A DNA stretch of 53,679 nt from an uncultured Roseburia sp. (lineage in GTDB: Bacteria > Bacillota > Clostridia > Lachnospirales > Lachnospiraceae): assembly GCA_947567625.1 (NCBI GenBank), contig CANONN010000021.1:1-53679 (forward strand), in the 5' to 3' direction. Position 1 is the stretch's first letter; every line of letters starts with the position of its first letter. The notes beneath the pieces were generated by a model. The model saw nothing but the letters and a program-made list of their open reading frames with translations. It had not been told where the DNA came from and searched no databases. This document shows, in pieces, positions 32,847 through 40,141 of this stretch. Made by a program: the position numbers and the translations under genes.

Positions 32847-32913
32847 GATTCAGAATCGTGACAATCAAAAGTCCGATTGTCAGTATAACCATTAATTCTT
32901 CATATGTAGTCAT
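32833..32913 (-). CDS. Putative holin-like toxin, type I (26 residues)
   Basis: A 26-residue peptide: a short polar start MTTYEELM, one hydrophobic helix (VILTIGLLIVTIL) and the basic tail NLKNK. That composition is the pattern of the small Hol-Tox/TxpA-like membrane toxins common in Firmicutes prophages. AAAGGGG lies about 8 nt before the ATG. On the minus strand a TATAAT (32984-32989) provides a -10, with a leader of about 64 nt; the -35 is poor. A convergent small RNA overlaps its 3' end, as expected for type I antitoxins. Confidence 0.65.
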   Translation of the reverse strand: MTTYEELMVILTIGLLIVTILNLKNK

Positions 32914-33004
32914 AAGCACCACCCCTTTCCGCAGAACTCGGAACAGAATGGCCGCCCTCCCTCCGGGCTACCCGATTAAGCATATTATATTTTCATGGCG
33001 CAGG

Positions 33005-33187
33005 TTAGTTTTTTGTGCTATTCTTAGATAGATTTTCTGCTATATGCTGGAATCTCTGCAAATAGGCTTGCATCCGATTTTCATAACTTGATTTGGCATC
33101 CCCGACTATGTTATATGGGGTCTCCGCGGTTATTGCCGTATCTTCTTTGGCATCAGCAGGCATTTTGAAGATCCATGTGTCTATCAT
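33005..33187 (-). CDS. Small hypothetical prophage protein
   Basis: A 60-residue polar protein (MIDTWIFKMPADAKEDTAIT at its start). GGAGAAG lies 7 nt before the ATG, which supports real translation. The second half is predicted helical (NRMQAYLQRFQHIAENLSKN). No family recognised. It lies upstream of the toxin gene in the lysogeny arm. Confidence 0.55.
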   Translation of the reverse strand: MIDTWIFKMPADAKEDTAITAETPYNIVGDAKSSYENRMQAYLQRFQHIAENLSKNSTKN

Positions 33188-33266
33188 CCTTTTTCTTCTC
33201 CGTATTGGCTAGTGTAGTTGCCTACTAACTGTGCAAGTGGCTTAAGTGGTAATTTTCTAGCAATTG

Positions 33267-33653
33267 TTATAGTTCTATATGAGTTTGTGAAGTATTAAAA
33301 TTATATTGAAGGTCTCTGAATCTTCCATACTCTTTGGCAGTTCCCCAAAAGGCAAGCATACCTTTGTCGTATTCCACAACCAGATAATATTTATTAATGC
33401 TTTTCGATTTAGATGTAGTGATTGCCTGCCCGTGATATTTTAACATAAAATTTTTTTCTTCCATTGCACTGAAAGATTTGATTCTGTTTAGTGGAAGTGT
33501 AACGGTTGTTTCAGGTTGTATTCTTTTAAGTGTTAGTACACCATCCTTAACTTCCAATGTGCAAGGGCAATCGCTGGCAAAGCCATCAATTCCCTCATAA
33601 TGTAGTACTCTAACGATTTTGTTTTGCTCTTTCTTTTTTGAGAAAAGTCCCAT
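33267..33653 (-). CDS. Hypothetical protein, PH-like fold possible
   Basis: 128 residues, starting MGLFSKKKEQNKI, then alternating beta-type segments: VRVLHYEGIDGFASDCPCTL, GVLTLKRIQPETTVTLPLNR and KYYLVVEYDKGMLAFWGT. The spacing of strands suggests a PH-like or short-chain lipid/peptide-binding fold seen in other small bacterial proteins, but this is a guess from the pattern. AGAGGA precedes the ATG. It lies between ImmA and the toxin locus on the minus strand and is probably expressed in the lysogen. Confidence 0.75.
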   Translation of the reverse strand: MGLFSKKKEQNKIVRVLHYEGIDGFASDCPCTLEVKDGVLTLKRIQPETTVTLPLNRIKSFSAMEEKNFMLKYHGQAITTSKSKSINKYYLVVEYDKGMLAFWGTAKEYGRFRDLQYNFNTSQTHIEL

Positions 33654-33716
33654 ACGATTATTCCTCTTTTCTTTTAGTTTTTTATCAAAACGCCGAAGCG
33701 GTTTAATCTGATAAAT

Positions 33717-34145
33717 TTAGTATATTTTATTGCAGATGTAGTTTTTTAGTGCCGTTGGAGATAATTCCATGTAATTCTTGGTGTGAGGTTGTGTCTGTGG
33801 CATGAATTCCATTAAGAAAATATTCGCTTCATACTCTGTTTCGGAAGAGACACCATCATCCTCGAACATATTTAATGTGTCAGAATTATGTAGTACAATA
33901 TGTCCTAATTCATGAGCAGCTATTATTTTCATAGAGTAATAATCATACTTTTTGTTGATATATACCCATGGCTCTCCTTTTTCATTTATATGAGTGAATC
34001 CTTTTAAATCTCCTTCAATATTTATAAGTGAATATGGTATATATAATTTTTGAAAGACCTCTAAAGGGTTTCTTGTGTTGAAAAACTTAAAACAATTTTT
34101 AGCAAGATTTTTAATCTGTTGGTATCTTTCATGACTTATTATCAA
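33717..34145 (-). CDS. ImmA/IrrE family metallopeptidase
   Basis: The zinc-metalloprotease motif HELGH is at residues 78-82 (IIAAHELGHIVLH), with the third ligand region ETEYEANIFLMEFM downstream. In phages and ICEBs1 such proteases cleave the adjacent repressor and trigger induction; the CI-like gene lies 26 bp upstream on the same strand, which fits. The start is a TTG, with GGGGGG about 10 nt upstream. The length of 142 residues is normal. Confidence 0.9.
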   Translation of the reverse strand: MIISHERYQQIKNLAKNCFKFFNTRNPLEVFQKLYIPYSLINIEGDLKGFTHINEKGEPWVYINKKYDYYSMKIIAAHELGHIVLHNSDTLNMFEDDGVSSETEYEANIFLMEFMPQTQPHTKNYMELSPTALKNYICNKIY

Positions 34146-34171
34146 GCAAATCGCTCCCCCCTTTTAGTAAC

Positions 34172-34708
34172 TTACTCTTTGTTACTATTCTTCTTTATTT
34201 CGTTTGCAATTTTTATTACATCAGAATTTGATAAATCACTCGCTTTCCCATCAAAAGCCACTAGATAGTTTTGAGAATGCAAATATTCTCGCGCTTTTTT
34301 TGCATCCGTAAAATATGGATTAAACTCATTTGAAAATTCTACATCTGTTTGCTTCAAATTTATGTTGGCTCCCGTAGCATACTTTGGAACTAGCGTCAGT
34401 TCTTCAACTCTTTTTTCGGCTTCAAACTTCCCTATGTCATTGAGCTTGTCATAATACTGCATGATTTTGGGAACTTTTTGTGTTGGTAGCTCCATATCGT
34501 CAGATTTTCCGACAACCCACGCTGGGTTTGTGTTTAAAGCTATCGCTATTGCTTCGACAACAGGGAGCTTTATATTAGTAATCTTTCCAGCTTCATAACG
34601 CTGTATAGTAGATTTTGCAACTCCTATTTTTTTTGCAATATCATCCAGAGTGGCACCCCTTAGATTGCGAGCATATTTGATTCTGTTCCCTATTTCTGCA
34701 TTTGTCAT
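34172..34708 (-). CDS. CI-like phage repressor, XRE family
   Basis: 178 residues with an N-terminal helix-turn-helix (about 5-60: IGNRIKYARNLRGATLDDIA, KKIGVAKSTIQRYEAGKI) and a C-terminal region of unknown fold that may be the ImmA cleavage target. GAGGTG precedes the ATG. It is transcribed from a promoter overlapping operator 1, opposite to cro. It has no S24 peptidase motif, so regulation by ImmA rather than self-cleavage is likely. Confidence 0.9.
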   Translation of the reverse strand: MTNAEIGNRIKYARNLRGATLDDIAKKIGVAKSTIQRYEAGKITNIKLPVVEAIAIALNTNPAWVVGKSDDMELPTQKVPKIMQYYDKLNDIGKFEAEKRVEELTLVPKYATGANINLKQTDVEFSNEFNPYFTDAKKAREYLHSQNYLVAFDGKASDLSNSDVIKIANEIKKNSNKE

Positions 34709-34733
34709 ATTGAATCACCTCTCTATGACAGGC

Positions 34734-34832
34734 ATTATATTACATATAATTGCGCAATGCAATAGCAAAATTAAAAATTATAAAAAAAAGTTGCACAGAG
34801 CTATTGACATAGAAGTTGCATAGTGCTACCAT
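34734..34832. promoter_or_regulatory. Lysogeny switch: divergent promoters and three operators
   Basis: Minus-strand repressor promoter: -35 TTGCAT (34757-34762), 17 bp, -10 TATAAT (34734-34739). Plus-strand early promoter: -35 TTGACA (34804-34809), 17 bp, -10 TACCAT (34827-34832). Operators of one 13-bp pattern: TTGCGCAATGCAA (34750-34762), TTGCACAGAGCTA (34791-34803), TTGCATAGTGCTA (34816-34828). The first covers the repressor -35; the second abuts and the third separates the early promoter elements. Confidence 0.85.
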
Positions 34833-34859
34833 GTGATTTATAAGAAAGGGGGAACAAAA

Positions 34860-35087
34860 TTGATTAACACAAATAAAATCAAGGGCAGAATGGCAGAATT
34901 GCAAATAACCCAGAAAGATGTTGCTAATTCATTAGGACTTGCACAACCTACTGTTAATCAGAAAATAAACAATATTCGTCCTATGGATTTGAACGAAGCT
35001 GAAAAACTTTCAGATTTGTTGCATATAAAACCAGAGGATTTTGCGGTTTATTTTTTTTACAGAGGAAGTTGCACAGCGCAAATTTGA
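34860..35087 (+). CDS. Cro-like XRE family regulator
   Basis: A 75-residue protein with a helix-turn-helix (ITQKDVANSLGLAQPTVNQK) divergently transcribed from the repressor, as Cro is. A TTG at 34860 with AAAGGGGG 7 nt upstream is the most credible start; the frame open from 34833 begins at the promoter. A fourth copy of the operator sequence overlaps the last codons. Confidence 0.88.
   Translation: MINTNKIKGRMAELQITQKDVANSLGLAQPTVNQKINNIRPMDLNEAEKLSDLLHIKPEDFAVYFFYRGSCTAQI
35069..35081. promoter_or_regulatory. Fourth operator copy at the end of cro
   Basis: TTGCACAGCGCAA matches the switch operators (TTGCNNANNGCAA) and is the most symmetric with 34750-34762. It lies in the 3' codons of cro, 27 bp before the next gene, and may act as a downstream roadblock or looping site. 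Confidence 0.6.
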
Positions 35088-35107
35088 AAGGAGAGAGGTG
35101 AGGGAAG

Positions 35108-35287
35108 ATGGCAGAGGAAAAAATCAGATTGATTCTCGAAGCCATGCAGGGGATTACATATTTGGAGTGGAGAAGGCTAAGACATTGCATAGACACTCGG
35201 TTTAATGCAGACACCAACATAGCGGCAAACCGTGTGCCGCTGGCTGGTGTTGAAAAAATTGTAGAAGATTATAAACGCAAATTTTAA
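35108..35287 (+). CDS. Small hypothetical early protein
   Basis: 59 residues: MAEEKIRLILEAMQGITYLE, then a basic stretch (WRRLRHCIDTRF) and a charged end. GAAAGGAGAGAGGTGAGGG precedes the ATG. It directly follows cro, and is convergent with the 79-residue gene on the minus strand, with four bases between them. It may be a DNA-associated early protein; no family is recognised. Confidence 0.7.
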   Translation: MAEEKIRLILEAMQGITYLEWRRLRHCIDTRFNADTNIAANRVPLAGVEKIVEDYKRKF

Positions 35288-35291
35288 CAAA

Positions 35292-35531
35292 CTATTCTTC
35301 TACAATTTGAATGAATATGGGGTTGATTCTGTAATCTTTGCTGTGGTAGAAGATTTGCACATAATCCAGCTGATAATAAGTATCTTTTTCTTTCCGTTGG
35401 ATTGGCGACCATATTACGGCATTTTCTTCATACCAAATGCTTGGCTTTACACGATTTATTCCCATAACACATTCTGGGTCGTCATTTAAACAAACCCAAT
35501 TTCCTGTAAGGCAGGCATAAACTTTTTTCAT
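35292..35531 (-). CDS. Hypothetical protein typical of clostridial mobile elements
   Basis: 79 residues beginning MKKVYACLTGNWVCLNDDPE, with AAGGAGAAACACC before the ATG at 35531; the frame continues to 35690 but without a ribosome site. Cysteines at positions about 7, 14 and 20, aromatic-rich C-terminus (YYQLDYVQIFYHSKDY). It is the only minus-strand gene among the early genes, so it may be expressed in the lysogen and be a lysogenic-conversion or superinfection gene. Function unknown. Confidence 0.7.
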   Translation of the reverse strand: MKKVYACLTGNWVCLNDDPECVMGINRVKPSIWYEENAVIWSPIQRKEKDTYYQLDYVQIFYHSKDYRINPIFIQIVEE

Positions 35532-35640
35532 GGTGTTTCTCCTTCCTATAGTACTCGGCTTGGCAGAGCCTGTAAGTACAGTATAAGAAATATGGGAGAA
35601 AAAGGCAATATACGCAAAAAAAGAAGGGACGGTGATAATC

Positions 35641-35844
35641 ATGGCTGCATACGAGACAGAGTATGGAAATTTTGCCGCCCCGGAAGACATACTCCGCTAT
35701 ATGCAGACGGAGGGGGTGGACAAGGTTCATATCACGCTGCGGTTTTGCGGCGGGGCACTGGGGAAGAAAAATTTTGAGATGGATGTAGCAGATGTAAAGA
35801 AGTGGATTGACATGGGGAACTTAGAGGAGGTGACAAAAATTTGA
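35641..35844 (+). CDS. Small hypothetical early protein
   Basis: 67 residues, MAAYETEYGNFAAPEDILRY at the start; ATG at 35641 (a GTG at 35632 is closer to the ribosome site AAGAAGGGA and would add three residues). The predicted short alpha-beta fold shows no known motif. Its end overlaps the next gene by 4 bp. Confidence 0.7.
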   Translation: MAAYETEYGNFAAPEDILRYMQTEGVDKVHITLRFCGGALGKKNFEMDVADVKKWIDMGNLEEVTKI

Positions 35845-36035
35845 ACGAACCAAGATTTTCAGGACCGGAAGAACGCAGAGGCTATAGCAGAGGGTTCAAA
35901 GCCGGATATGCGGAGGGATTGAAGAAAGCATCATTACTGATCCGGCTGCTGGCATCCAGCAGTGAAGATTTTGAGGAAAGTGTTCTTCAAAGTAGTAAAG
36001 AGGCGGTTGAGCTTAGAAAACTAATGACAAAATAG
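35841..36035 (+). CDS. Small hypothetical early protein
   Basis: 64 residues with TTG start, GAGGAGG upstream and a 4-bp overlap with the preceding gene. It is largely helical (GYSRGFKAGYAEGLKKASLL) and basic in its first half. No family is recognised. Confidence 0.65.
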   Translation: MNEPRFSGPEERRGYSRGFKAGYAEGLKKASLLIRLLASSSEDFEESVLQSSKEAVELRKLMTK

Positions 36036-36050
36036 GAGGAAGGTGACAGG

Positions 36051-36326
36051 ATGTCAAGAAATTATCTTGATAGGAAAAGATATAAGCTTAAGGATTTTCA
36101 AAAATGGGTAAAAATGCAGATGGCAGCAACCGGAAAGACACAGGCAGAAGTCGGAAAGGTCCTTGGAATTTCACAGGGCATGGTGTCTCAGATGCTTAAG
36201 GACCCAGACAAGAGAAAGAAAGGCGAGAAAGTGAATCCGGATCCATTTAGTTATGGACAGGTCCTCACCTTATGCGAGTATTTTGGAGTGGATGGGGAAG
36301 AGAAAGCGCGATTGCTGACTATGTAA
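36051..36326 (+). CDS. Helix-turn-helix early regulator
   Basis: 91 residues with an XRE-like HTH, TGKTQAEVGKVLGISQGMVS, followed by QMLKDPDKRKKGEKV, a basic linker, and a helix ending LLTM. AGGAGGAAGGTGA precedes the ATG. Position after cro and in the same direction suggests an early-gene regulator or antirepressor-type DNA-binding protein. Confidence 0.75.
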   Translation: MSRNYLDRKRYKLKDFQKWVKMQMAATGKTQAEVGKVLGISQGMVSQMLKDPDKRKKGEKVNPDPFSYGQVLTLCEYFGVDGEEKARLLTM

Positions 36327-36347
36327 GAAAGGGGTGATTGAAAACAC

Positions 36348-36599
36348 ATGAAACGGTTATCTGAACTTATAACCGCTGCGGGGCTTGGCATAGCAATCCT
36401 TGGCGCGTGCTGTATGGACTCCCCCGGGCTCTACGGGTACGCGGCCGGGACCGTGGGAATCCTTGGCGGCTTCGTTGCCGGGATGGGGTACGCCATGATG
36501 GTACTGGCGGAGTGCCGGAAGAGCAGCATTTTATATTTTCCCCAGCCAAAAGAGCCGGTGGAAGATGTAGGGTGGATCGAACTGGAAACAGAAAAATAG
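36348..36599 (+). CDS. Small membrane protein
   Basis: 83 residues with two hydrophobic stretches (LITAAGLGIAILGACCMDS and YAAGTVGILGGFVAGMGYAM) and an acidic C-terminal tail. AAAGGGGTGATTG precedes the ATG. Its role is unknown; small membrane proteins in this region may act in superinfection exclusion. Confidence 0.65.
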   Translation: MKRLSELITAAGLGIAILGACCMDSPGLYGYAAGTVGILGGFVAGMGYAMMVLAECRKSSILYFPQPKEPVEDVGWIELETEK

Positions 36600-36635
36600 C
36601 GCCCTCGTTTTCTCTGGAAGGGAACGGGCGCTATT
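36595..36635. terminator. Perfect 10-bp inverted repeat at the end of the small membrane protein gene
   Basis: AATAGCGCCC (36595-36604) pairs with GGGCGCTATT (36626-36635); the stop codon of the upstream gene is in the left arm. Only a weak T-run follows, so it may be a partial terminator or RNA-processing site. Confidence 0.5.
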
Positions 36636-36707
36636 AAAACCAGGAATACATAAGTATTTCTGGCTCCAATTTTAGCACAAAAAATACAAAATAGAAAGAG
36701 GGTTTTT

Positions 36708-36881
36708 ATGTTTTTCGTGGAATGCAGGAAGTGTCATGGGAACTGTGACAGAGGAGAGCTAAAAGACGGGATATGCCCGGAATGCGCCGAGAAGAGCGAA
36801 CGGCAGAAGAAAATTGTTCTAAAACGAATGGGAATGGAGAGATATGGAAGAAAGAACATCAATAACAGTGTCCCGTTATGA
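36708..36881 (+). CDS. 57-residue zinc-ribbon protein
   Basis: The small open frame MFFVECRKCHGNCDRGELKD then GICPECAEK contains CxxC at 6-9 and CPEC further on, a zinc ribbon. A basic C-terminus follows (ERQKKIVLKRMG). Its end overlaps the next gene by 38 bp. AGAAAGAGGG precedes the ATG. Confidence 0.6.
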   Translation: MFFVECRKCHGNCDRGELKDGICPECAEKSERQKKIVLKRMGMERYGRKNINNSVPL

Positions 36882-37191
36882 TGAGCTTATTGGGATTGCT
36901 GCAAAATATAACACGCTTATGCAGTTGAGGAAAGAAAGGCGGAGGAATGGGACAGTGATCGAAAATCGGATGCTGGTGGATTCAGAGTGGCCGGAGCATT
37001 GGGGAGTATCAGAGCCAGAAGAGACAGAAGAAAAATCACGCGGTTCCGGCTGGGAAGAAATCGGGGCCGGAACTTTTGTCCCAGAGGAAGAAGCGTATGA
37101 TTATGCTCTGAAAAGCATTTCTCTGGACGAAGGTCTGAAACAGGAATTTATTAATTGGTTTTATTCAGGGAATTGGATTAAGGAGGATTAG
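36844..37191 (+). CDS. Hypothetical early protein
   Basis: 115 residues, acidic, with a helical start (ITVSRYDELIGIAAKYNTLM), a low-complexity EEPEE-like middle (SEPEETEEKSRGSGWEE) and a C-terminal helix containing aromatic residues (INWFYSGNWIKED). The preceding frame overlaps it. It is just upstream of the recombination cluster. No family is recognised. Confidence 0.7.
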   Translation: MEERTSITVSRYDELIGIAAKYNTLMQLRKERRRNGTVIENRMLVDSEWPEHWGVSEPEETEEKSRGSGWEEIGAGTFVPEEEAYDYALKSISLDEGLKQEFINWFYSGNWIKED

Positions 37192-37194
37192 GGG

Positions 37195-38058
37195 ATGGAA
37201 GGTTTTGAAATGACAACAGGGAGAAGCGTAACCGCAGAGATGGTTACCAGCAGACAGGCACAGGAAGTACAGGGGCAGATTATCATGGCGAAGAAGTTTC
37301 CGCGTGATGAAATCGCGGCGCGCAACCGTATTTTGACAGCCTGCCGGCGTAAGAGGCTGGCAGAACAGGCGGAGTATGAGTATAAACGTGGCACGTCCAA
37401 GGTTACCGGCACATCCATACGGCTTGCAGAGGCTATGGCGCAGAACTGGGGGAACATGGATTTTGGATTTGTTGAGTTGGAGCAAAGAAACGGGGAATCA
37501 CAAGTTATGGCTTATGCGTGGGATTTGGAAACAAATACGAGACAGACTAAAATCTTTACCGTTCCGCATATCCGGGAAACTAAGAGCGGAAATTACCCGC
37601 TGACGAGTTCAAGGGACATTTATGAGATGGTTGCAAATCAGGCTGCAAGGCGAGTGAGGGCGTGTATCTTAGGCATTATTCCAGGCGATATTCAGGAAGA
37701 AGCAGTTGAACAGTGCAGGAAGACGTTGGCTGACGGGGAAAAATTACCATTAGAAGACCTTATCGCAGGTGTTGTAAGGACGGCAAAGGAAGAATATGCA
37801 GTTCCGCAGGAAAGCCTTGAGAAGTACATAGGCTGCAAGGCGGATTCATTTTCCATGAATGACCTTATCCGCCTGAAAAGAGTATTCAATTCCATTAAGG
37901 ACGGAATGGCAAAGCGCGAGGAAATCTTTGAACTGCCGGGCGTGGAGAAGAAAGAAGCGGAGGATGCTTTTGCCGGCAAGGGGAAAAAGGAAGAAAAGAC
38001 GGCTGATGGACAGCAGGAGTTGAATTTTGAGGGTGGTGTTGATGCAGAAGCTAAATGA
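37195..38058 (+). CDS. Phage recombination-associated protein, candidate single-strand annealing protein
   Basis: 287 residues. Text such as AYEY/EYKRGTSKVTGTSIRL, AEAMAQNWGNMDFGFVELEQ and SSRDIYEMVANQAARRVRA recurs in phage proteins that are coded next to a DUF3799-type exonuclease, as here (17-bp overlap with the next gene). Such pairs act in RecE/RecT-like recombination. The annealing function is inferred from the genomic pairing; the fold was not tested. AAGGAGG precedes the ATG. Low-complexity basic/acidic tail (EKKEAEDAFAGKGKKEEK). Confidence 0.6.
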   Translation: MEGFEMTTGRSVTAEMVTSRQAQEVQGQIIMAKKFPRDEIAARNRILTACRRKRLAEQAEYEYKRGTSKVTGTSIRLAEAMAQNWGNMDFGFVELEQRNGESQVMAYAWDLETNTRQTKIFTVPHIRETKSGNYPLTSSRDIYEMVANQAARRVRACILGIIPGDIQEEAVEQCRKTLADGEKLPLEDLIAGVVRTAKEEYAVPQESLEKYIGCKADSFSMNDLIRLKRVFNSIKDGMAKREEIFELPGVEKKEAEDAFAGKGKKEEKTADGQQELNFEGGVDAEAK

Positions 38059-38785
38059 TGACAACTATTATTCACAAGCGGCAAATGAAGCCTTTTTCAG
38101 TGTGAGCCAGTACAAGGATTTCTGCAAATGCGAGGCTATGGCGCTTGCCAAAATACGTGGTGAGTTTGAGCAGAAGCAGACAAAGGCCATGCTGATCGGG
38201 ACACTTGTTGACCGATGGTTTGAGGGCACGCTGGACAAGCTGCGTGAAGAATCCCCGAACATATTCTATTGCCGCAACGGGGCATTGCGGGCAGATTTCC
38301 GAAAGGCTGATGAAATTATCAAGCGTGTGCAGAAAGATGATAGGTTCATGTTGTATATGTCTGGCGAGAAACAGAAAATCCTAACCTTTGAGATGTTTGG
38401 GGCACCGTGGAAAATGAAAATGGATTCTTTTGTACAAGACATCTGCATCACAGATTTAAAGGTTGTGCAGAACTTCAAGAGCCTTGCATTTTGGCGGTAT
38501 GACCTGCAAGGGGCTGTTTATCAGGCAGGCGTTGAGACTTGCGGGTATGGGCGGTTGCCATTTTACTTGGCGGCCACCACAAAAGAAGCTGTCACGGACT
38601 TTGATATCTTCCAGATAGACCAGCCAACGCTTGATATGGCGCTCCGGGAGATTGAGGGGAAGCTGCCACGGTTTATCGCTGTTAAGGCAGGTCTGGAAAA
38701 GCCGCATTACTGCGGTGTGTGCGACTACTGCAAGAGTGTGAAAAAGGCAAGGATAAGGAATTATAGCGAATTGTTGGAGGGATAG
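38042..38785 (+). CDS. PD-(D/E)XK exonuclease, DUF3799/RecE-like
   Basis: 247 residues. MKMDSFVQDICITDLKVVQN shows the PD-(D/E)XK core (D in MDSF, D-L-K), and the cysteines of CGVCDYCK near the C-terminus resemble an iron-sulfur or zinc site of the Cas4/RecE group. The ATG at 38042 follows GAGGGTGGTG. It likely resects double-stranded ends for the upstream protein. The GHKL gene starts 4 bp later. Confidence 0.8.
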   Translation: MQKLNDDNYYSQAANEAFFSVSQYKDFCKCEAMALAKIRGEFEQKQTKAMLIGTLVDRWFEGTLDKLREESPNIFYCRNGALRADFRKADEIIKRVQKDDRFMLYMSGEKQKILTFEMFGAPWKMKMDSFVQDICITDLKVVQNFKSLAFWRYDLQGAVYQAGVETCGYGRLPFYLAATTKEAVTDFDIFQIDQPTLDMALREIEGKLPRFIAVKAGLEKPHYCGVCDYCKSVKKARIRNYSELLEG

Positions 38786-38789
38786 GAAA

Positions 38790-39923
38790 GTGGAAAATGC
38801 AAAATGTTATGAACTGACATTGACCCCTAATTATGTGTCGGACTGGACTTTTAACGATGCAATAAGGGAGTTGATTCAGAATGGTACAGACCAAGAGGTA
38901 TTGGATAAAGAGAACCATTTCAGCATTGAGTATGACGAAGAAAGACAGGTATTGCAGTTAAAAAACAGCAAGTCAGCTCTTAAAATTAATACTCTTTTGC
39001 TTGGCAGGAGCAGTAAGGCAGGAAATGATGATACTGTCGGACAGTTCGGCGAAGGTTATAAGATAGCCGCCCTTGTGCTGAATCGCATTGGAAAGACCTT
39101 TACAGTACTGAACAACGAGAAAAACGAGGTATGGGAATCAAGGTTCAAAAACTCTGAAAAGTGGCTCGAAAAAATTCTTGCTTTTTATATAAGCAAGAGA
39201 GAAACAGAAGATACAGGGCTTTGCATTGAGATAGGAAATGTATCTTGGAGAGAATACAATAACTTATCAGATGTTTGGATAGGAATGTGCGGTTTTGACT
39301 ATGAAAAAGTTGAAACACAGTACGGAGAAATTCTTACAGATAAAGAATTTGCAGGGCAAGTATTTGTGAACGGATTGTATGTTGATTGCAACAGCGATTT
39401 GCAGTATGGGTACAATTGCAAGCCAAGATACATAAATTTGGAACGTGACCGCAAAACTTGTGATACGTGGAATGTTGAGGATATTACTTCAAAAATGATT
39501 GCGGAGGGCATGGTAAACGGTGGTATTCCGATTGAGATTGTAAGGCAGATGGTGGAATCAAATAAAGATGATGTGTACCATTTGGAATTTAATACCTATC
39601 TTGGAGATGTGAAAAAGGTGCAGGAGATGCTTGTAGAATCCTTTGATGAGCAGAATCCACAGCCTTATTCAATCCCTGTTAGTTCGCAGGATGAAATAAA
39701 GAAAGTCAAGGCTTATGGCGGCAATCCGGTTGTTGTTCCTACAAAGGTGGCAACCCTTTTAAAAGCCGAAACAGCAAAGCGATTTGAGGAATTGGTAAAA
39801 ATTCCATGCGGCACAGGAATGACATTAAAGGATAGGTTTTTGCGATGGTATGACGCTTATTCTGAAAAGCTGTTTGATGTGGGAAAGAAAGAACTAAAAA
39901 GCCTTATTGATGAAATGGAGTAA
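38790..39923 (+). CDS. GHKL-fold ATPase in phage recombination cluster
   Basis: 377 residues. The Bergerat-fold N-box is RELIQNGTDQ (E27, N31, D34) and the glycine lid is VGQFGEGYKIA (84-92). The family covers HSP90, MutL, histidine kinases and gyrase B; there is no phosphoacceptor histidine and no membrane helix. The C-terminal half (about 200-377) has no motif I know. GGAGGGATAGG precedes the GTG start. It lies after the exonuclease and before a zinc-ribbon protein and a HerA-like gene. A DNA clamp or repair ATPase, or a defence component, are both possible. Confidence 0.75.
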   Translation: MENAKCYELTLTPNYVSDWTFNDAIRELIQNGTDQEVLDKENHFSIEYDEERQVLQLKNSKSALKINTLLLGRSSKAGNDDTVGQFGEGYKIAALVLNRIGKTFTVLNNEKNEVWESRFKNSEKWLEKILAFYISKRETEDTGLCIEIGNVSWREYNNLSDVWIGMCGFDYEKVETQYGEILTDKEFAGQVFVNGLYVDCNSDLQYGYNCKPRYINLERDRKTCDTWNVEDITSKMIAEGMVNGGIPIEIVRQMVESNKDDVYHLEFNTYLGDVKKVQEMLVESFDEQNPQPYSIPVSSQDEIKKVKAYGGNPVVVPTKVATLLKAETAKRFEELVKIPCGTGMTLKDRFLRWYDAYSEKLFDVGKKELKSLIDEME

Positions 39924-39925
39924 CT

Positions 39926-40141
39926 ATGAATGAAATGAGACGAATTGTAATCTGCAAGCATTGCGGAAAGCCTGAGTATTACAGAGATATGCGTTGGCTG
40001 AACGGTAGATGCAGTTGTAGAAACTGTTATAAAAGCCAATGGCAGGACGAAAACCGCAAGCTTTATATATGGAACGATTTAGATGGTAAAAGACCGACTA
40101 TGGAAGAGTATCAAAAACAAGAAAGCGAGGTGTTGGCTTGA
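39926..40141 (+). CDS. Small zinc-ribbon protein
   Basis: 71 residues with ICKHCGKPEYY at the start and GRCSCRNCYKS later, that is, CxxC and CxC/CxxC pairs able to bind zinc. It lies 2 bp after the GHKL ATPase and overlaps the HerA-like gene by 4 bp, so the three are translationally coupled. It may be an adaptor or single-strand-binding accessory. Confidence 0.7.
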   Translation: MNEMRRIVICKHCGKPEYYRDMRWLNGRCSCRNCYKSQWQDENRKLYIWNDLDGKRPTMEEYQKQESEVLA

